The translations under genes were made by a program, and so were the position numbers. The notes under the pieces were generated by a model. The model had not been told where the DNA came from and did no database searches. It saw nothing but the letters and a program-made list of their open reading frames with translations. A stretch of DNA of 64,000 bases from Pseudoscleropodium purum (lineage: Eukaryota; Streptophyta; Bryopsida; Hypnales; Brachytheciaceae): contig OZ017799.1 of assembly GCA_963969395.1 (NCBI GenBank), positions 14,324,501 to 14,388,500 of the forward strand, written 5' to 3'. Positions 36,638 to 47,308 of the stretch are shown here, in pieces. The stretch's first letter is position 1. Each line of letters starts with the position of its first letter.

Positions 36638-37661
36638 CTTGAATTGCCCAACGGTCTTTGGACGCACAACTTGATTGGGCTGCCCCTCTTCTTGCTTTGG
36701 AACCGCTTGCGCCTCGAGTAGGTGCTTGCAACTCTCCTCCACCAAATAGGATAACAGTTTGGCGCCCTTCAAAGTCTCACCAGGTGTCTTTTTAAAATTC
36801 AACACTACTGTATGTAATTTCCGCGAAACAAATACCGCCCAATTAATCTTCATGCCAGCCCGCACAGCCATTACCACTCGGAAATTTGCCTTAGAAATCA
36901 CTCCCTCCATCCGCTCCAACAGCAAATTGGTCATCACCACTTGAATCCAGGGGTGCCAATTAGGTTTGATCAGCTGCAATTCCTACTCGTCACGCTCTAG
37001 CTACCCAATCGGAAGCGCTTCAATCAAGTAGTCCATAACCGAATTGGTACTCTCCTCATGCACGGCTCACACAGACAATCCCAAATTTGGCAATTGAAAC
37101 ATTTGAGCAATGCAAGTCGGGTGCAACTCCATCGACTCACCATGCACCGTTCCCTGTCGTTGTGGAATGATATACGACATTGTGAAAATTTTCAACTTGT
37201 TGAGGTCTTCCTCAGCCATACTTTCCAACACTTGAAAATACTCCCACAAATCAGCTCGCTGAAGCTTCCTCTACTCCTCCTCACTCCAAGTTAGCAATCT
37301 CCCTGCCGCAACCACTTCCATTGTGAACTCCTCATTGGGTAAAGCAATTGGTGTCTACTTCTCATCGCCCAACCTTGGCTTCTTCTCCAAATGCGTTTCC
37401 GGTTCCACCACTTGGGTTTCTTGTTCCATCGTATCAATTTCTTCCTCACCCTTGTCTGACATTGTACTTGTGCAACACAAGCTCACAATCTCTCGGCAAA
37501 TGCTCCAAATTGGAAAGAAAAAACCTCACTAACACTCGATGCAAGCTCCTCTTCGCATCACAATTTAGTATAAAATTCCGCTCGTCCCAACCAGCAGGCA
37601 AAAACCCTTCCCTAATTGGAACATAAAAACACAAAATTGACACTGACATTGCACAGGACAC
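36415..37661 (-). pseudogene. Decayed retroelement ORF, N-terminal to coiled-coil part
   Basis: Reading on the minus strand, an N-terminal segment (FYVPIREGFLPAGWDERN, about 37,620) is followed by SYIIPQRQGTVHGESMELHP (about 37,150), MTNLLLERMEGVISKANFRV (about 36,930) and then the same coiled coil as the plus-strand copy, ending near 36,415. In-frame stops include TAG at 37271-37273, TGA at 37067-37069, and TAG at 37001-37003 and 36983-36985. It complements the plus-strand fragment: this copy has the N-terminal part, the other the C-terminal part. It resembles extra ORFs of plant gypsy-type elements in style, but I cannot name the family. Confidence 0.55.
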
Positions 37662-38370
37662 AATTCTTCATGACTCGGAACTCAATTACCCGAATTGAAA
37701 CCCAAACACGCAAATCGGAGCTCAAAACATTCAATGTGGCTCACCTCAATACAATTTGGATTTACTCTCAAATTGGAAACCACTGACCCACCACTCGCCG
37801 CGCTTGCAAACTCACAATGATCCCTCAATTCCACAATCTGACATACAATTCGCTCAGAATCCACTCATAATTTTTGCACTCACAGGCTCTCACCAACTCT
37901 CCAATTCGGTACGCACACAGACACCTTCACCGCGCTCAGCAACCCTAATTCCCACTCGGAATTGCAACTACTTGGCCCAATCTTGTCACAGCCTTGCAAG
38001 AATTCCCATTCGGTTTCTTTCCTCTTGCTTGTTAGAATTGTTCTCTAAATCGGTTTGGAATTTGGCGGATTGGAATCATTTCTCTTTGAAATGATATTCC
38101 TTGACTTGCCACCTCACTTCCAAGTCGGAAATCACCAAGTTGTCACACATTGCCCAATTCGTCACATCGTCGTCATCATTTTTATTTTTATTTATTTGTT
38201 TTAAGTCTTAAGTTTTATTATTATTATTTTACACTCTTATAACAAATCTATACTATCATACTTACACTACTTAAGGTAATTACTTATCCTTTTATTTTAT
38301 TTATTATTTATTATTTATTATTTATTATTTATTATTTATTTATTTATTTTTAATATTATAAGTACAAAAC
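37662..38370. other. Repeat-derived flank, AT-rich at its right end
   Basis: The part 37,662-38,165 is C/A-rich on the plus strand with recurrent CCAATTCGG/CACTCGGAA words, like the leader or LTR of the neighbouring elements. The part 38,170-38,366 is almost pure A/T with ATTT/TTATT repeats (38,285-38,352). Directly after a purine tract of the gypsy element, it should be the start of its 3' LTR, but I could not match it to the sequence past 45,480. Confidence 0.4.
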
Positions 38371-38403
38371 TACCCCCCAAAATAAAAAATGCCGCCTCCG
38401 GCA

Positions 38404-39403
38404 TTATACAAAATATGGCTTAAGCCGGTATCCATTAATTCTAGTAGGAAGCACATTTCTTTCAAAATCCTTTAATTGCAATGACCCATTAGGATTGACA
38501 TCGATGACTTCATAGGGACCCAACCAATGCATGTGCAATTTTCTAGGAAATTTAAAGAACCGACTATCATATAACAAAACAAAATTGCTAACTTTAAATT
38601 CCTTAGGACGTAATTTAGAAACATAATAAGATTTTCTCCTATTTTGGGTTGCTAAAGTATTTCAAATATGCCTCTCTCTATTTCTCATCCAGCGCCTCTA
38701 ATTGGGTTAATCTTGCCCTCAAACTCTCATGATCACCCACTCGGTGCTCTATAGCAACTCATAAACTAGGAATTTCAAATTCTATTGGCAATATGGCTTT
38801 TTGGCCATATACTAATTGGAATGGAGAAAAACCCGTAGTGCCCTTGTAAGAGGTTCTATACTCCCACAAGGCACTCCACAATTTTTCATCCCAATCGGTA
38901 GAAGCACCACTTATAGTTTTAGTCAAGATTTTGCAAAGGATGCCATTTGTTTTCTCGGTTTGTCCATTGGCCCTAGGATGGTAAGGTGCCGTTTTCCTAT
39001 GTTTTATTAAAAACCTATTTGTTAATTCTTCAATTGTAGAATTCAAGAAATGCGTGCCCCGGTCACTAATTAATTCTTTTGGGCACCCAAATCTAGAAAT
39101 TACATTTTCATATAAAAATCTGGCCACCGTTTTGGCATCATCATAACGTGTAGCTAAGGCCTCAGTCCACTTGGTCGCATAATCGGTATCAACTAAAATA
39201 TATCTCTTGCGCCCATATTTTGTAGCTGGAGCGATAGGTCCCACGAAATCAATTCTCCATTTTTTGAATGGGGCTAATGCCATAAAGGGTATCAATAGCA
39301 TTGCCGTAGAGGGTGACGGTTTCCCTATTCGTTGACATGGATCACAGGTTTTTGCAAATTGATGAGCATTTTTAAATAAGGACGGCCACCAATAACCAGC
39401 CAA
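38404..39403 (-). pseudogene. Integrase of the gypsy element
   Basis: Reads the end of the HHCC zinc domain (FKNAHQFAKTCDPCQRIGK) and the catalytic core with Asp in WRIDFVGPI, Asp in ISDRGTHFLN and Glu in ANGQTEKTNG, that is, the D,D-35-E set. The first frame stops at TGA 38759-38761, then TAG 38678-38680 in the same frame. A frameshift leads to the C-terminal part (LHMHWLGPYEVIDVN, GYRLKPYFV) ending at TAA 38404-38406. The TGA at 39434 separates it from the RT/RNase H frame. Confidence 0.9.
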
Positions 39404-39433
39404 TAAGACTTTTTGGGCAGTAGAAAGTCTTAT

Positions 39434-41122
39434 TCAACCCGTGAAATGCCCGCCACAAGCATCAGAGTGGCACCCTTGAAGTATGTCCTTTATTTCACTT
39501 TTATAAATACAACGCCTAAGCACACCATCATGCCCCAACTTGTATAAAGTTTTATCCAAAAGGGTATAAGGGGCACTCTTCCTAATTAAAGCTTGCTTTT
39601 GTTTCAAGTTATAATTCCTAGGAAATGTCCTAGTAGATAAATAATTCAAAATGTCCGCATACTCTGTATGGATAACATCCACTTCAAATAGGTCCGTATC
39701 AGGAATATCATCCTCAAGCGGTGACCCACTTGAACTGGAAGTTGGTTCCATACGGGATAAAAAATCAGCATTGGAGTGTTGCTTCCCAGGCCGAACCACA
39801 ATATCAAAATTAAATTCCTGCAACAATAACACCCAACGAGCTAATCTACCACTCAATTGTGGTTTATTAACCACATACTTGAGCGCATCATGGTCTACGT
39901 AAAATGTAAACTTATATCCTAATAGGTAATGACGGAACTTTTGAACCGCATAAACCATACCCAAGGCTTCTCGCTCTGTAGTAGAATAATTCTTTTCAGT
40001 GGGAATTAATTGGCGACTAGCATAGTATATGGGATGATCTTTGCCATTTATATCTTTCTGACTTAAGATACAGCCCATTGCTACATTACTTGCATCTACA
40101 TACACATAGAAGGGCTCATCCCAATTTGGTGACACTAACACTAGAGCAGTGACTAATTTTTCCTTCAATTCTAAAAATGCTCTATCACACTCTGGTGTCC
40201 AAATTGGATTAGTCCCTACCTCTAATTTCCTTAAAAGGGCTGTCAAAGGGGATGCAATTCGAGCATAATTTTTTATAAAACGGCGATAATAACTCACATG
40301 CCCAAGAAAAACCCTAACTTGAGTAATAGAAGACGGAATAGGCAATTTAGCAATTTTAGCCACTTTATCTGGATCCATACAAATCCCCTTTTTACTAACT
40401 ATATGACCTAATAATTTCCCATAAGGCACAACAAATTGGCACTTGGCCGCATTTAATGAAATGCCATATTCAAAACATTTATCAAAACAATTTTTTAATT
40501 GGGCAGGGTGTTCCAATTTGGTACCAAACACACAAAAGTCATCCAAGAAAATCTCCATAAGTTTACGGAGAAAATCTTGGAAGGCTAAAGTTGCCACACG
40601 TTGAAACGTGGCTGCTCCGTTACAAAGACCAAATAACATAACCCTACTTGCAAAAATTCCCAAATCAGTAACAAAGGCCATTTTAGCTTGGTCCTTTTTT
40701 GCAATTTGGACCTAATTGTAACTGGAAAAGCCATCCATGAACGAATAGCACTCATGGCCAGCTATGGTATCAAGAATGTTATTAGTAAATGGTAATGGAA
40801 ATCCATCTTTTTTAGTTACTACATTTAATTTTCTAAAGTCTTGGCAAATTCTAATTCGGCCATCTTTCTTAGGCACAATCACTATAGGACTTACCCATTC
40901 ACTATTTAGAGCCGGATATATAAATCCTATATTTATTAATTTTTCAATTTCCTCTTTCACTAATAGGGAATATTTAGGATTTAACCTATGTGGTCTTTGC
41001 CTAATAGGTTTAGCACCCTCTTCTAAATCAATATGGTGTTCACAAATTTGAGGAGAAACTCCCTTTAAATCCTTGTATGACCAAGCAAAGGTTTTAGAAT
41101 TGTCCCTAAAATTTTTTATCTA
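39434..41122 (-). pseudogene. Reverse transcriptase and RNase H of the gypsy element
   Basis: From the upstream end: the substrate-binding part with EEIEKLINIGFIYP and VPKKDGRIRICQDFRKLN, then YSFMDGFSSYN, a catalytic FLDD box (EIFLDDFCVFG), and RNase H with YVDASNVAMGC, YSTTEREALGMVYAV and YVDHDALKYV, ending in the start of the integrase zinc domain (CHSDACGGHF). One frame throughout, broken by TAG at 40712-40714 and bounded by TAG at 41120-41122. Each replaces a position where glutamine would fit. Confidence 0.92.
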
Positions 41123-42177
41123 TGACTTCAATTCCAACGGGCTTAACCTATTAGATATTTGAATATTTCTTTGATCACTCTCAGACCCTATGTTAATTGT
41201 TTTACAATGGCTTTTAGAAACATAAGACCGAATAGGAGTATCTGACATTTGGCTTCCATAGTCCTCTTCCGTATCCCCACTTAATTCCCAATCGGACTCA
41301 ATACAATTCACTGAGGAATCCATTAACCAATTTTGGATGGCCTTGTCTGAATTATCATCATCCTCACATGGGATAATATATTCACCAGGGCCAATCTCCT
41401 TATAATTTATTATAACTGATTCAATTTGTTCCCTTCCCCTAATTTTTGTATTAACCCTATTTGTAGACATTTCATCTAATTCGGAATTATAACCAAAATC
41501 ACTCGTATTTCCTAGTGATTCCCATTGAGTCTCACCCAAATACCTAGAAGGATACATGTTCATGTTTATAGCATGATTTCCTTGAAAAAATTTCATCACT
41601 CCCTTACCCTAATTATCTTTAACTTTGGCTTGATAGAGCCATGGTCTACCTAATAGGATAGGATAAGATGCATTAGGTGTATGTGGTTGAAAAACAATGT
41701 AATCAATTAAAAATGTTAACCCCGCAATTTTTGTTTTTATTTTTGATAATATACCCAGAGGCTTCACCCGACTTTGGTCTGCCATACGTAAAACCAATTT
41801 AGTTTCCTGTAGTCCAATCAAATGTAGTCCCAACATAGTTTCATAATTCATTAAATTAACACTAGAACCCCATCTACTTGGACACCAGAAACAATTAATC
41901 CATCAATTTCTACATCTATCACCGGAGCGCCAGGATCAGGGCTTAATGCCACCTCATGAACACGTTTATTTCTCTTCCTCACCAATTTGGATTTCAATAC
42001 AACTCTACAACTTGGAGCAATGCTCAACAATTGCCTAATTGAAATATCTGCCTTGACATGGCCCAAATTGTCCATCAAGTCATAAATTTCAGCCCCATCT
42101 ATAATTCCTAATCGATCATTATTAACTTTTTTTTTCCTAACTAAGGTTAATAAGGTTAGTTCCCATTTGGTTTCCAT
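41123..42177 (-). pseudogene. Protease region of the gypsy element
   Basis: A retropepsin-like segment with YPILLGRPWLYQAKVKDN downstream and a VQVDG active-site-like Asp-Gly upstream. A frameshift near 41,851 falls right after the Asp-Gly, and TAG at 41609-41611 interrupts the part downstream. A 160-codon acidic linker (41,120-41,599) joins it to RT. The sequence is typical of plant gypsy elements but too broken to be active. Confidence 0.75.
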
Positions 42178-45100
42178 TTTTAATTTGTCCTACTTTATCC
42201 AATTTATTTTTAAAAGATTCAATTAGGCCGTCCGGCTCCATCCAAATTGGTGGAATAACCAGTGACTCTTGGTCACTCTAACTGGTTGGTTCATTCCCAT
42301 TTGGTAATGATTTACTATTAGGCATTACTTTCCTACTTGGCTGCATTTGCCCATTTGGTTTGGTAACTGTAACCACAGGACTAAATTGAACTGATTTCCC
42401 ATTTGGCATAGGTACTAAATTACTCCCATTGGGATCTAACTTCAGATGAGACAATAATAAATCATCACTATTCGGTTCTTCTCCTATTCCAGTTGGAACT
42501 TGATTCAACTTGGAATTATTTTCTAACCCCAATTGATTTTGTTGCTCTAAAATTTGTTGAACTTCCTTCCTCGTAATTTCCTTTTCCCTTAAAATTTCTA
42601 AATTCCCTTGAGGATTTTCTTTAACAATTTAACCCCTAATAGAAATTTTCTGTACTAATTTATCTTTTGACCCCACATTAGGTTGATCTTTATATTCAAT
42701 TTGGACAAGGTAAGACGTACGATCTTGGTTCAGTTGAGAAGAATTATTTTCTTCCACAAATATTATTTTTGGACTACTATCTCTACGTTTATTATTGTAC
42801 CCCTCTTGAGTCTCATTTTTGCATGGGCCATTGCATTCAGCAGCCGTATGGCCAGCTTGCTTACAATTTCCACAAAGGAGCATATTGCTCACTTGCTTTA
42901 GCATTAGGGCAATTAGCCTTAATATGACTAGGTTGGCGACAATGAAAACATATTACCATCCGATTTTGGCTCCAACTAGGTGTTTGTCCACCATAAGTGG
43001 GTGGACCTTGGTTAACATTTCCAAATGGCATTTGAGACCAACCTTGGTTATTACTAGACGGCATTTGAGTAACATTCCTGTTAGGATTATTACTATAGCC
43101 TTCATTATTAGAATTATCCGGGGTAAAATTGGAATTCACATAATTTGCGTTTGCATTAAAATTTTGCCCATGATTATAATTGGGGTAAAAATTGCGTCTT
43201 CGTGGCCAATTATTATTATTGTTCCAAGTGGAATTACCACTCCAAATTGGATTATTATTTGGGAAATTATTTGGGGTTGAATCTACTTGGTAGACTTGGC
43301 TATTTTTATTCTGAATATTTGCATGATTTAGCAAACTAGCTTGTAAATTCCTACATGAAACTTTTTCATGTTTGCCGCCACAAAATTGGCATTTTATTGT
43401 CTGATTAGGTGGCGATGGACAATCCGGCAACAAATGCCCGTGACCTCTACAATTTATGCACCAAATATGAGCGCGGTCATCAGGGTTGATGAATCTCAAC
43501 GTCCGCTCCAAAATAGCGTTCATTTTCCGGACGTCCGGACGTCCGGACGCAGCGTCCCGACCGCCGTCGGAAAGCGGACGGACGGGGCGGACAACCCGAG
43601 GCGGACGCCCAGATCGTGCGGACCAGATCAGTCCGCGCGTCGATTGGACGGCCGTAATCGGGCGGACGGACGGGGCGGACGGGCAGACAGGTAGACGGGG
43701 GACAGGCGGACGCTGCGACCGCCAGGACTGCGAATGTCAACGGACATTGCGGACACAATGTCCACGTCCGGACGTCCGGACGTCGTGTCAACCCTGGCGG
43801 TCATTGTTTGGTTGACCCTTCTTTTCTGATGATTTAGCCATATTCACTTGCAAACTACCCAATTGTTTTGCTAACTCTACTACTTGGGCTTCTAATGCCA
43901 CATTGGAATCCTTTACAACTGATTGCACCTGTTGAGGAATGACTCCAATTTGGTTGACTCTATTAGGATCTACAGGAAGAACCGGGGCCACTTGTGCTGG
44001 GGCTATAGGTAGGATATTGACATAATTTGGTGGTAAATAAGTAGGAAAACTACTAGTTGGTAAATCCTCTCTTTTCACTCCCACTTGGTCAATATAACTT
44101 TGTTGTCCTAAATTAGGGCTTAAATAGGTTTCACCTAAATGAACCTCTTCCCACAACTTTGCTCTCTCATATGCGGTTGGTAAATCTCCCAGACTAACTT
44201 CCTTTACAAGAGCTTTTAATTTAGGTGGATATAGTCTATTAATAAACTGACGCATAAAATGAGCATCGGGGTAATTATGATTAGGTAATCTAAGCATTAT
44301 TTCTTCTAGTCTACCGTAATAACTATCGATACGCTCCCCACTAGCCATATGTAACTCAGCTAATTTTTTGAATAATTTTTCTTGGTAAGTTGCTGGGCAA
44401 AAATGGGCTAAAAATGCATCTCGCAATTGAGCCCAAGTCGTAAAATGCCCTATTGGTTGTCTCTGGAACCAATTATTCGCTTGGCTATGCAATATACTAG
44501 GAAAAATATTCAAAAAATGAACTTCTGTTCTAGCGTTATTAGAATTACAATAGGTAAGGAATTGGTAAATATGACTATCGAGATCATCACTCATTCAGCC
44601 ATGAAACATAGGAAATGGGATTAACGAATACGGCCGGTCTTCTTCATTACTTAGCCGCATTACTACAGGTATTTGTTGAGGAGCTGCCATATTGCTAATA
44701 ACCTCAAGTATTAAACTTTCCTCACTAGAATGGGAAGAATTACTAACTTTAGAAGACTCACCAAAATTGGAAAATTCGCTCTTATCCAAATTGCGTGCAA
44801 TTGTATCTAAATCCTCTTCCTGCTGAAAAACAAATGGGATTTTGATTTTCTTCCTATCAGAACTCCAAGTCGGATTTTCATACCAATTTGGTTTATCCTG
44901 ACTAGGACCAGGTGGAGTGGATCTACCTCGGAAAGACCCTAATGGGGATTCAATTAATGGTGGATCATTAATTTGAAAATTATTTTCTCCTACTTCTTCC
45001 AATTTGGTTTGTTCCAAATACTCGTCCTCACTTTGCTCTTCTTCAGAGCCTTCCAGTGAGGGTGTATTTGAAACACAAATTGGCTCACACAAAGTATAGT

Positions 45101-45389
45101 GCTCTTTAAATCCTTCTTCTAAATTAATTTCTTTTTCTTCTCAAATTCAACCTCACTTAATTCCTCTTCTAGTAAATTTTCATTATTAACATCACTTCCT
45201 ACAACTACATGACGGGCCATGCCTATGTCGGAAATAGCGTTTCAATTGAAACGAATCTCTCCAACTTGGTGAAGCAGGCTCTGAATCCGATTTAGAAGTA
45301 AATTTGCGTTTCTTATTCGCTTCTCTTTTCTTCGCTCTTTTGTCTCTAGCGTGTTTACTAGATTCCGCTGGTACAGACATGTTGCTCAT
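42178..45389 (-). pseudogene. Gag of the gypsy element, four zinc knuckles, split by a hAT-type insertion
   Basis: N-terminal acidic/Ser-rich leader from 45,389, then the retrotransposon gag core (WFQRQPIGHFTTWAQLRDAF, GERIDSYYGRLEEIML) at 44,594-43,800. After the 316-bp insertion come CCHC zinc knuckles: CINCRGHGHLLPDC, CQFCGGKHEKVSC (one residue short), CFHCRQPSHIKANC and, after a frameshift near 42,880, CGNCKQAGHTAAEC. A Q/N/G-rich linker separates knuckles two and three. Stops: TGA 44595-44597, TAA 42629-42631, TAG 42278-42280. The two gag parts beside the insertion are in register once the insertion and one 8-bp duplicate are discounted. Confidence 0.88.
43481..43796. mobile_element. hAT-type MITE (316 bp) inserted in gag
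   Basis: The ends are CAGGGTTGA and its exact complement TCAACCCTG, flanked by identical 8-bp target duplications GCGGTCAT at 43473-43480 and 43797-43804. A CAGGG terminus plus an 8-bp duplication is the hAT signature. Just inside both ends are repeats of CGTCCGGA, and the interior is very GC-rich with many GGACG/CGTCC words, in sharp contrast to the AT-rich host element. It encodes nothing recognisable; open frames through it are a by-product of its GC content. Confidence 0.93.
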
Positions 45390-45456
45390 TACAATGCAAT
45401 ATGCCTATACCTTAGGGACGAAATCAAAAAGAAAAGAAAATCAATTTATTAGGCCG

Positions 45457-45476
45457 CCTCCCCGGCAACGGCACCA
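45457..45476 (-). other. Primer binding site, tRNA-Asp type
   Basis: The minus strand reads TGGTGCCGTTGCCGGGGAGG, three bases inside the end of the putative 5' LTR. Plant Athila-type elements carry TGGCGCCGTTGCCGGGGA, complementary to the 3' end of tRNA-Asp; the only early difference is T for C at position four. Confidence 0.75.
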
Positions 45477-45479
45477 AAA

Positions 45480-46190
45480 TGTAGATTAACTTGGGTTTCA
45501 AATAGGAATTTAAATACCCAAGCAATAGATAGAATTTGTTCCAAGGGAGGCTTAATATAATAGGTTTACTTCTAATTTGGTTTCTAATGAATCATTGCAA
45601 TTATAAAATAAAATAAGAAAAATGTTCCTTAATCCACATCACAAGTTGTTTTTCTCACACAAAAATTGTTAATTGCTAAATTTTTCACTCCACTCTTAAA
45701 GGCCACAAAGGTTAAGAAATCTCCCAAATAAAAATTATCTTTTTAAACTTTAATCTTTAATCCTTTTTATTCTTTCAGCTTTTCATCATGCAACTCGGAT
45801 ATTCAGCCAACCAAATCGAATCACAATCTTTCTCCAACTCAGGCCAAGCTCCACAGGTACAATTTGGAAAAGATCACTTTTCCACCAAATTAATTTTGTC
45901 TTCCAACTTGGTAAAACAAATCACATTCAATTGACTCAACCACCTCCAATTTGGATTCACACATACAACCAGCCATTGACAAGACATACTCCAAACCTAG
46001 ACAACTTGAACACAACAACACACAAAAACACACAAATTGGTTCCCAAACTCACCATTCACATCAAAAAGACCCTCACTTTACTTCAAAAATAAGAACAAA
46101 AATTGGCACCTTTACAATCCACGTCAATTATCTACAGGTATCAAAATGTCACATTTTTTTAACACATTGCAACCTCCTTCAATTGTAAGA
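45480..46190 (-). repeat. Putative 5' LTR, outer end not defined
   Basis: Begins TGTAGATTAAC on the plus strand (CTACA end on the element strand) right beside the primer site, as an LTR should. The A/C-rich sequence continues to about 46,190, then changes character. I see no matching second LTR next to the polypurine tract, so either the outer part is lost or one LTR was replaced. Confidence 0.5.
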
Positions 46191-46316
46191 TGTTAAATTG
46201 TTCATTCAAAGGTGGATCTAGCCTAATGTAGCTTGACAACATATTAGGTAGAATGATGAGACTTGGCCAAGTGTATACATACAAGACCGTGACCCTTCAG
46301 GACAAACCCACAAATA

Positions 46317-47061
46317 GCGATGGTTTTAGGGTTTAGGATAGTGGTTTAGGATTTTCGGGTCTTTCTTTAACTAGGAAAGAATTTACATATCTTACATTGT
46401 TTGTTTTATCTCGTACCACCTCATGTATATATAATGAGTTGTCTTTTCTATCCAATTCAAATCACAAATCATAAATGACTTTTAAAGCAAAGTTAACTAA
46501 ATGTGATGTCATGCCACATCATCATGGGGCTATTTCAAATGGATGAGTTTTATAATATCTTATAGATAAAGACAAAGTCCAAACAATTTCTTTCAAGTTC
46601 TACAAAAACAACATTTTTGTAGGACAATGGACACTTTAGTTGTTTTAGAGTTATCAAATTTTTTATAAGTAAAATTCTGGAATTTTTTACACATCTCCTA
46701 CAAGATTCAAAAGTTACATATGTCCAAAAATGTTTGTTTTTTTCTAAAATTTGGTACTTATATTAGAAATGGCAGTTTTTGAGCATTTTTGGTGAAAACA
46801 TAGTCAAAACCTTGAGGGATTAAAGGAACTATTGATGTTTGAGCTTTTGAGTTACAAATAAATTACTAGTGGTGAGTTTAGGAAGTAGTGTAATTCTATG
46901 TCATGCCATGATTGTAAATTAAAGGAGATGAGGATGCTATTTTGAGCTAACTTGAAGATGACCACCACCACTCCCATCTTACGCGAGGCAATGGTTTTAG
47001 GGTTTAGGGTGGTGGTTTAGGATTTTCGGGTCTTTTTTTAACTATGAAAGAATTTACATAT
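46317..47061. repeat. 75-bp direct repeats 671 bp apart, with telomere-like core
   Basis: 46317-46391 and 46988-47061 share GATGGTTTTAGGGTTTAGG, GTGGTTTAGGATTTTCGGGT and AAAGAATTTACATATC with few differences. Each contains TTTAGGGTTTAGG, two units of the plant telomere repeat. The segment between them has no coding frame. It could be a short terminal-repeat element or a local duplication; no TG..CA ends are seen. Confidence 0.7.
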
Positions 47062-47308
47062 CCCAGACCCTAGAATCATCAGCCAAATAGGGCATAAGCA
47101 GCCAACTCCAACTGAACGAAACGACATGATCAACCCCTAAAAGACTAAGGATTCATGCTTTCAGAATGGCAGAGTATATCCATGCATCGTACAGAGAAAA
47201 GAATAGAGTTTGAATGGAGACGAATTTCAAATCAAGGAAGTCGGTGAAGAACAGCAGCTTCGTTGATAGAAAAAACTAAATTCAGCTCCCAAGTTATACT
47301 TGCGTCCA

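Larger units (their letters stand above)
38371..45480 (-). mobile_element. Ty3/gypsy retrotransposon internal region, decayed
   Basis: Gene order on the minus strand is gag, protease, reverse transcriptase, RNase H, integrase, the Ty3/gypsy order. The primer binding site is at 45,457-45,476 and the polypurine tract (TTTTGGGGGG) at 38,373-38,383, so the internal region is nearly complete at about 7.1 kb. No chromodomain follows the integrase; with the tRNA-Asp-type primer site this suggests the non-chromovirus (Athila/Tat-like) side of the family, by inference. The coding sequence has many in-frame stops, several frameshifts and a 316-bp hAT-type insertion in gag, so it cannot make its proteins. 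Confidence 0.92.

Noticed and set aside
43480..43815. Arg/Asp-rich open frames across the GC-rich segment
   Set aside because: They run through the hAT-type insertion on both strands; the frames result from GC-rich repeats.
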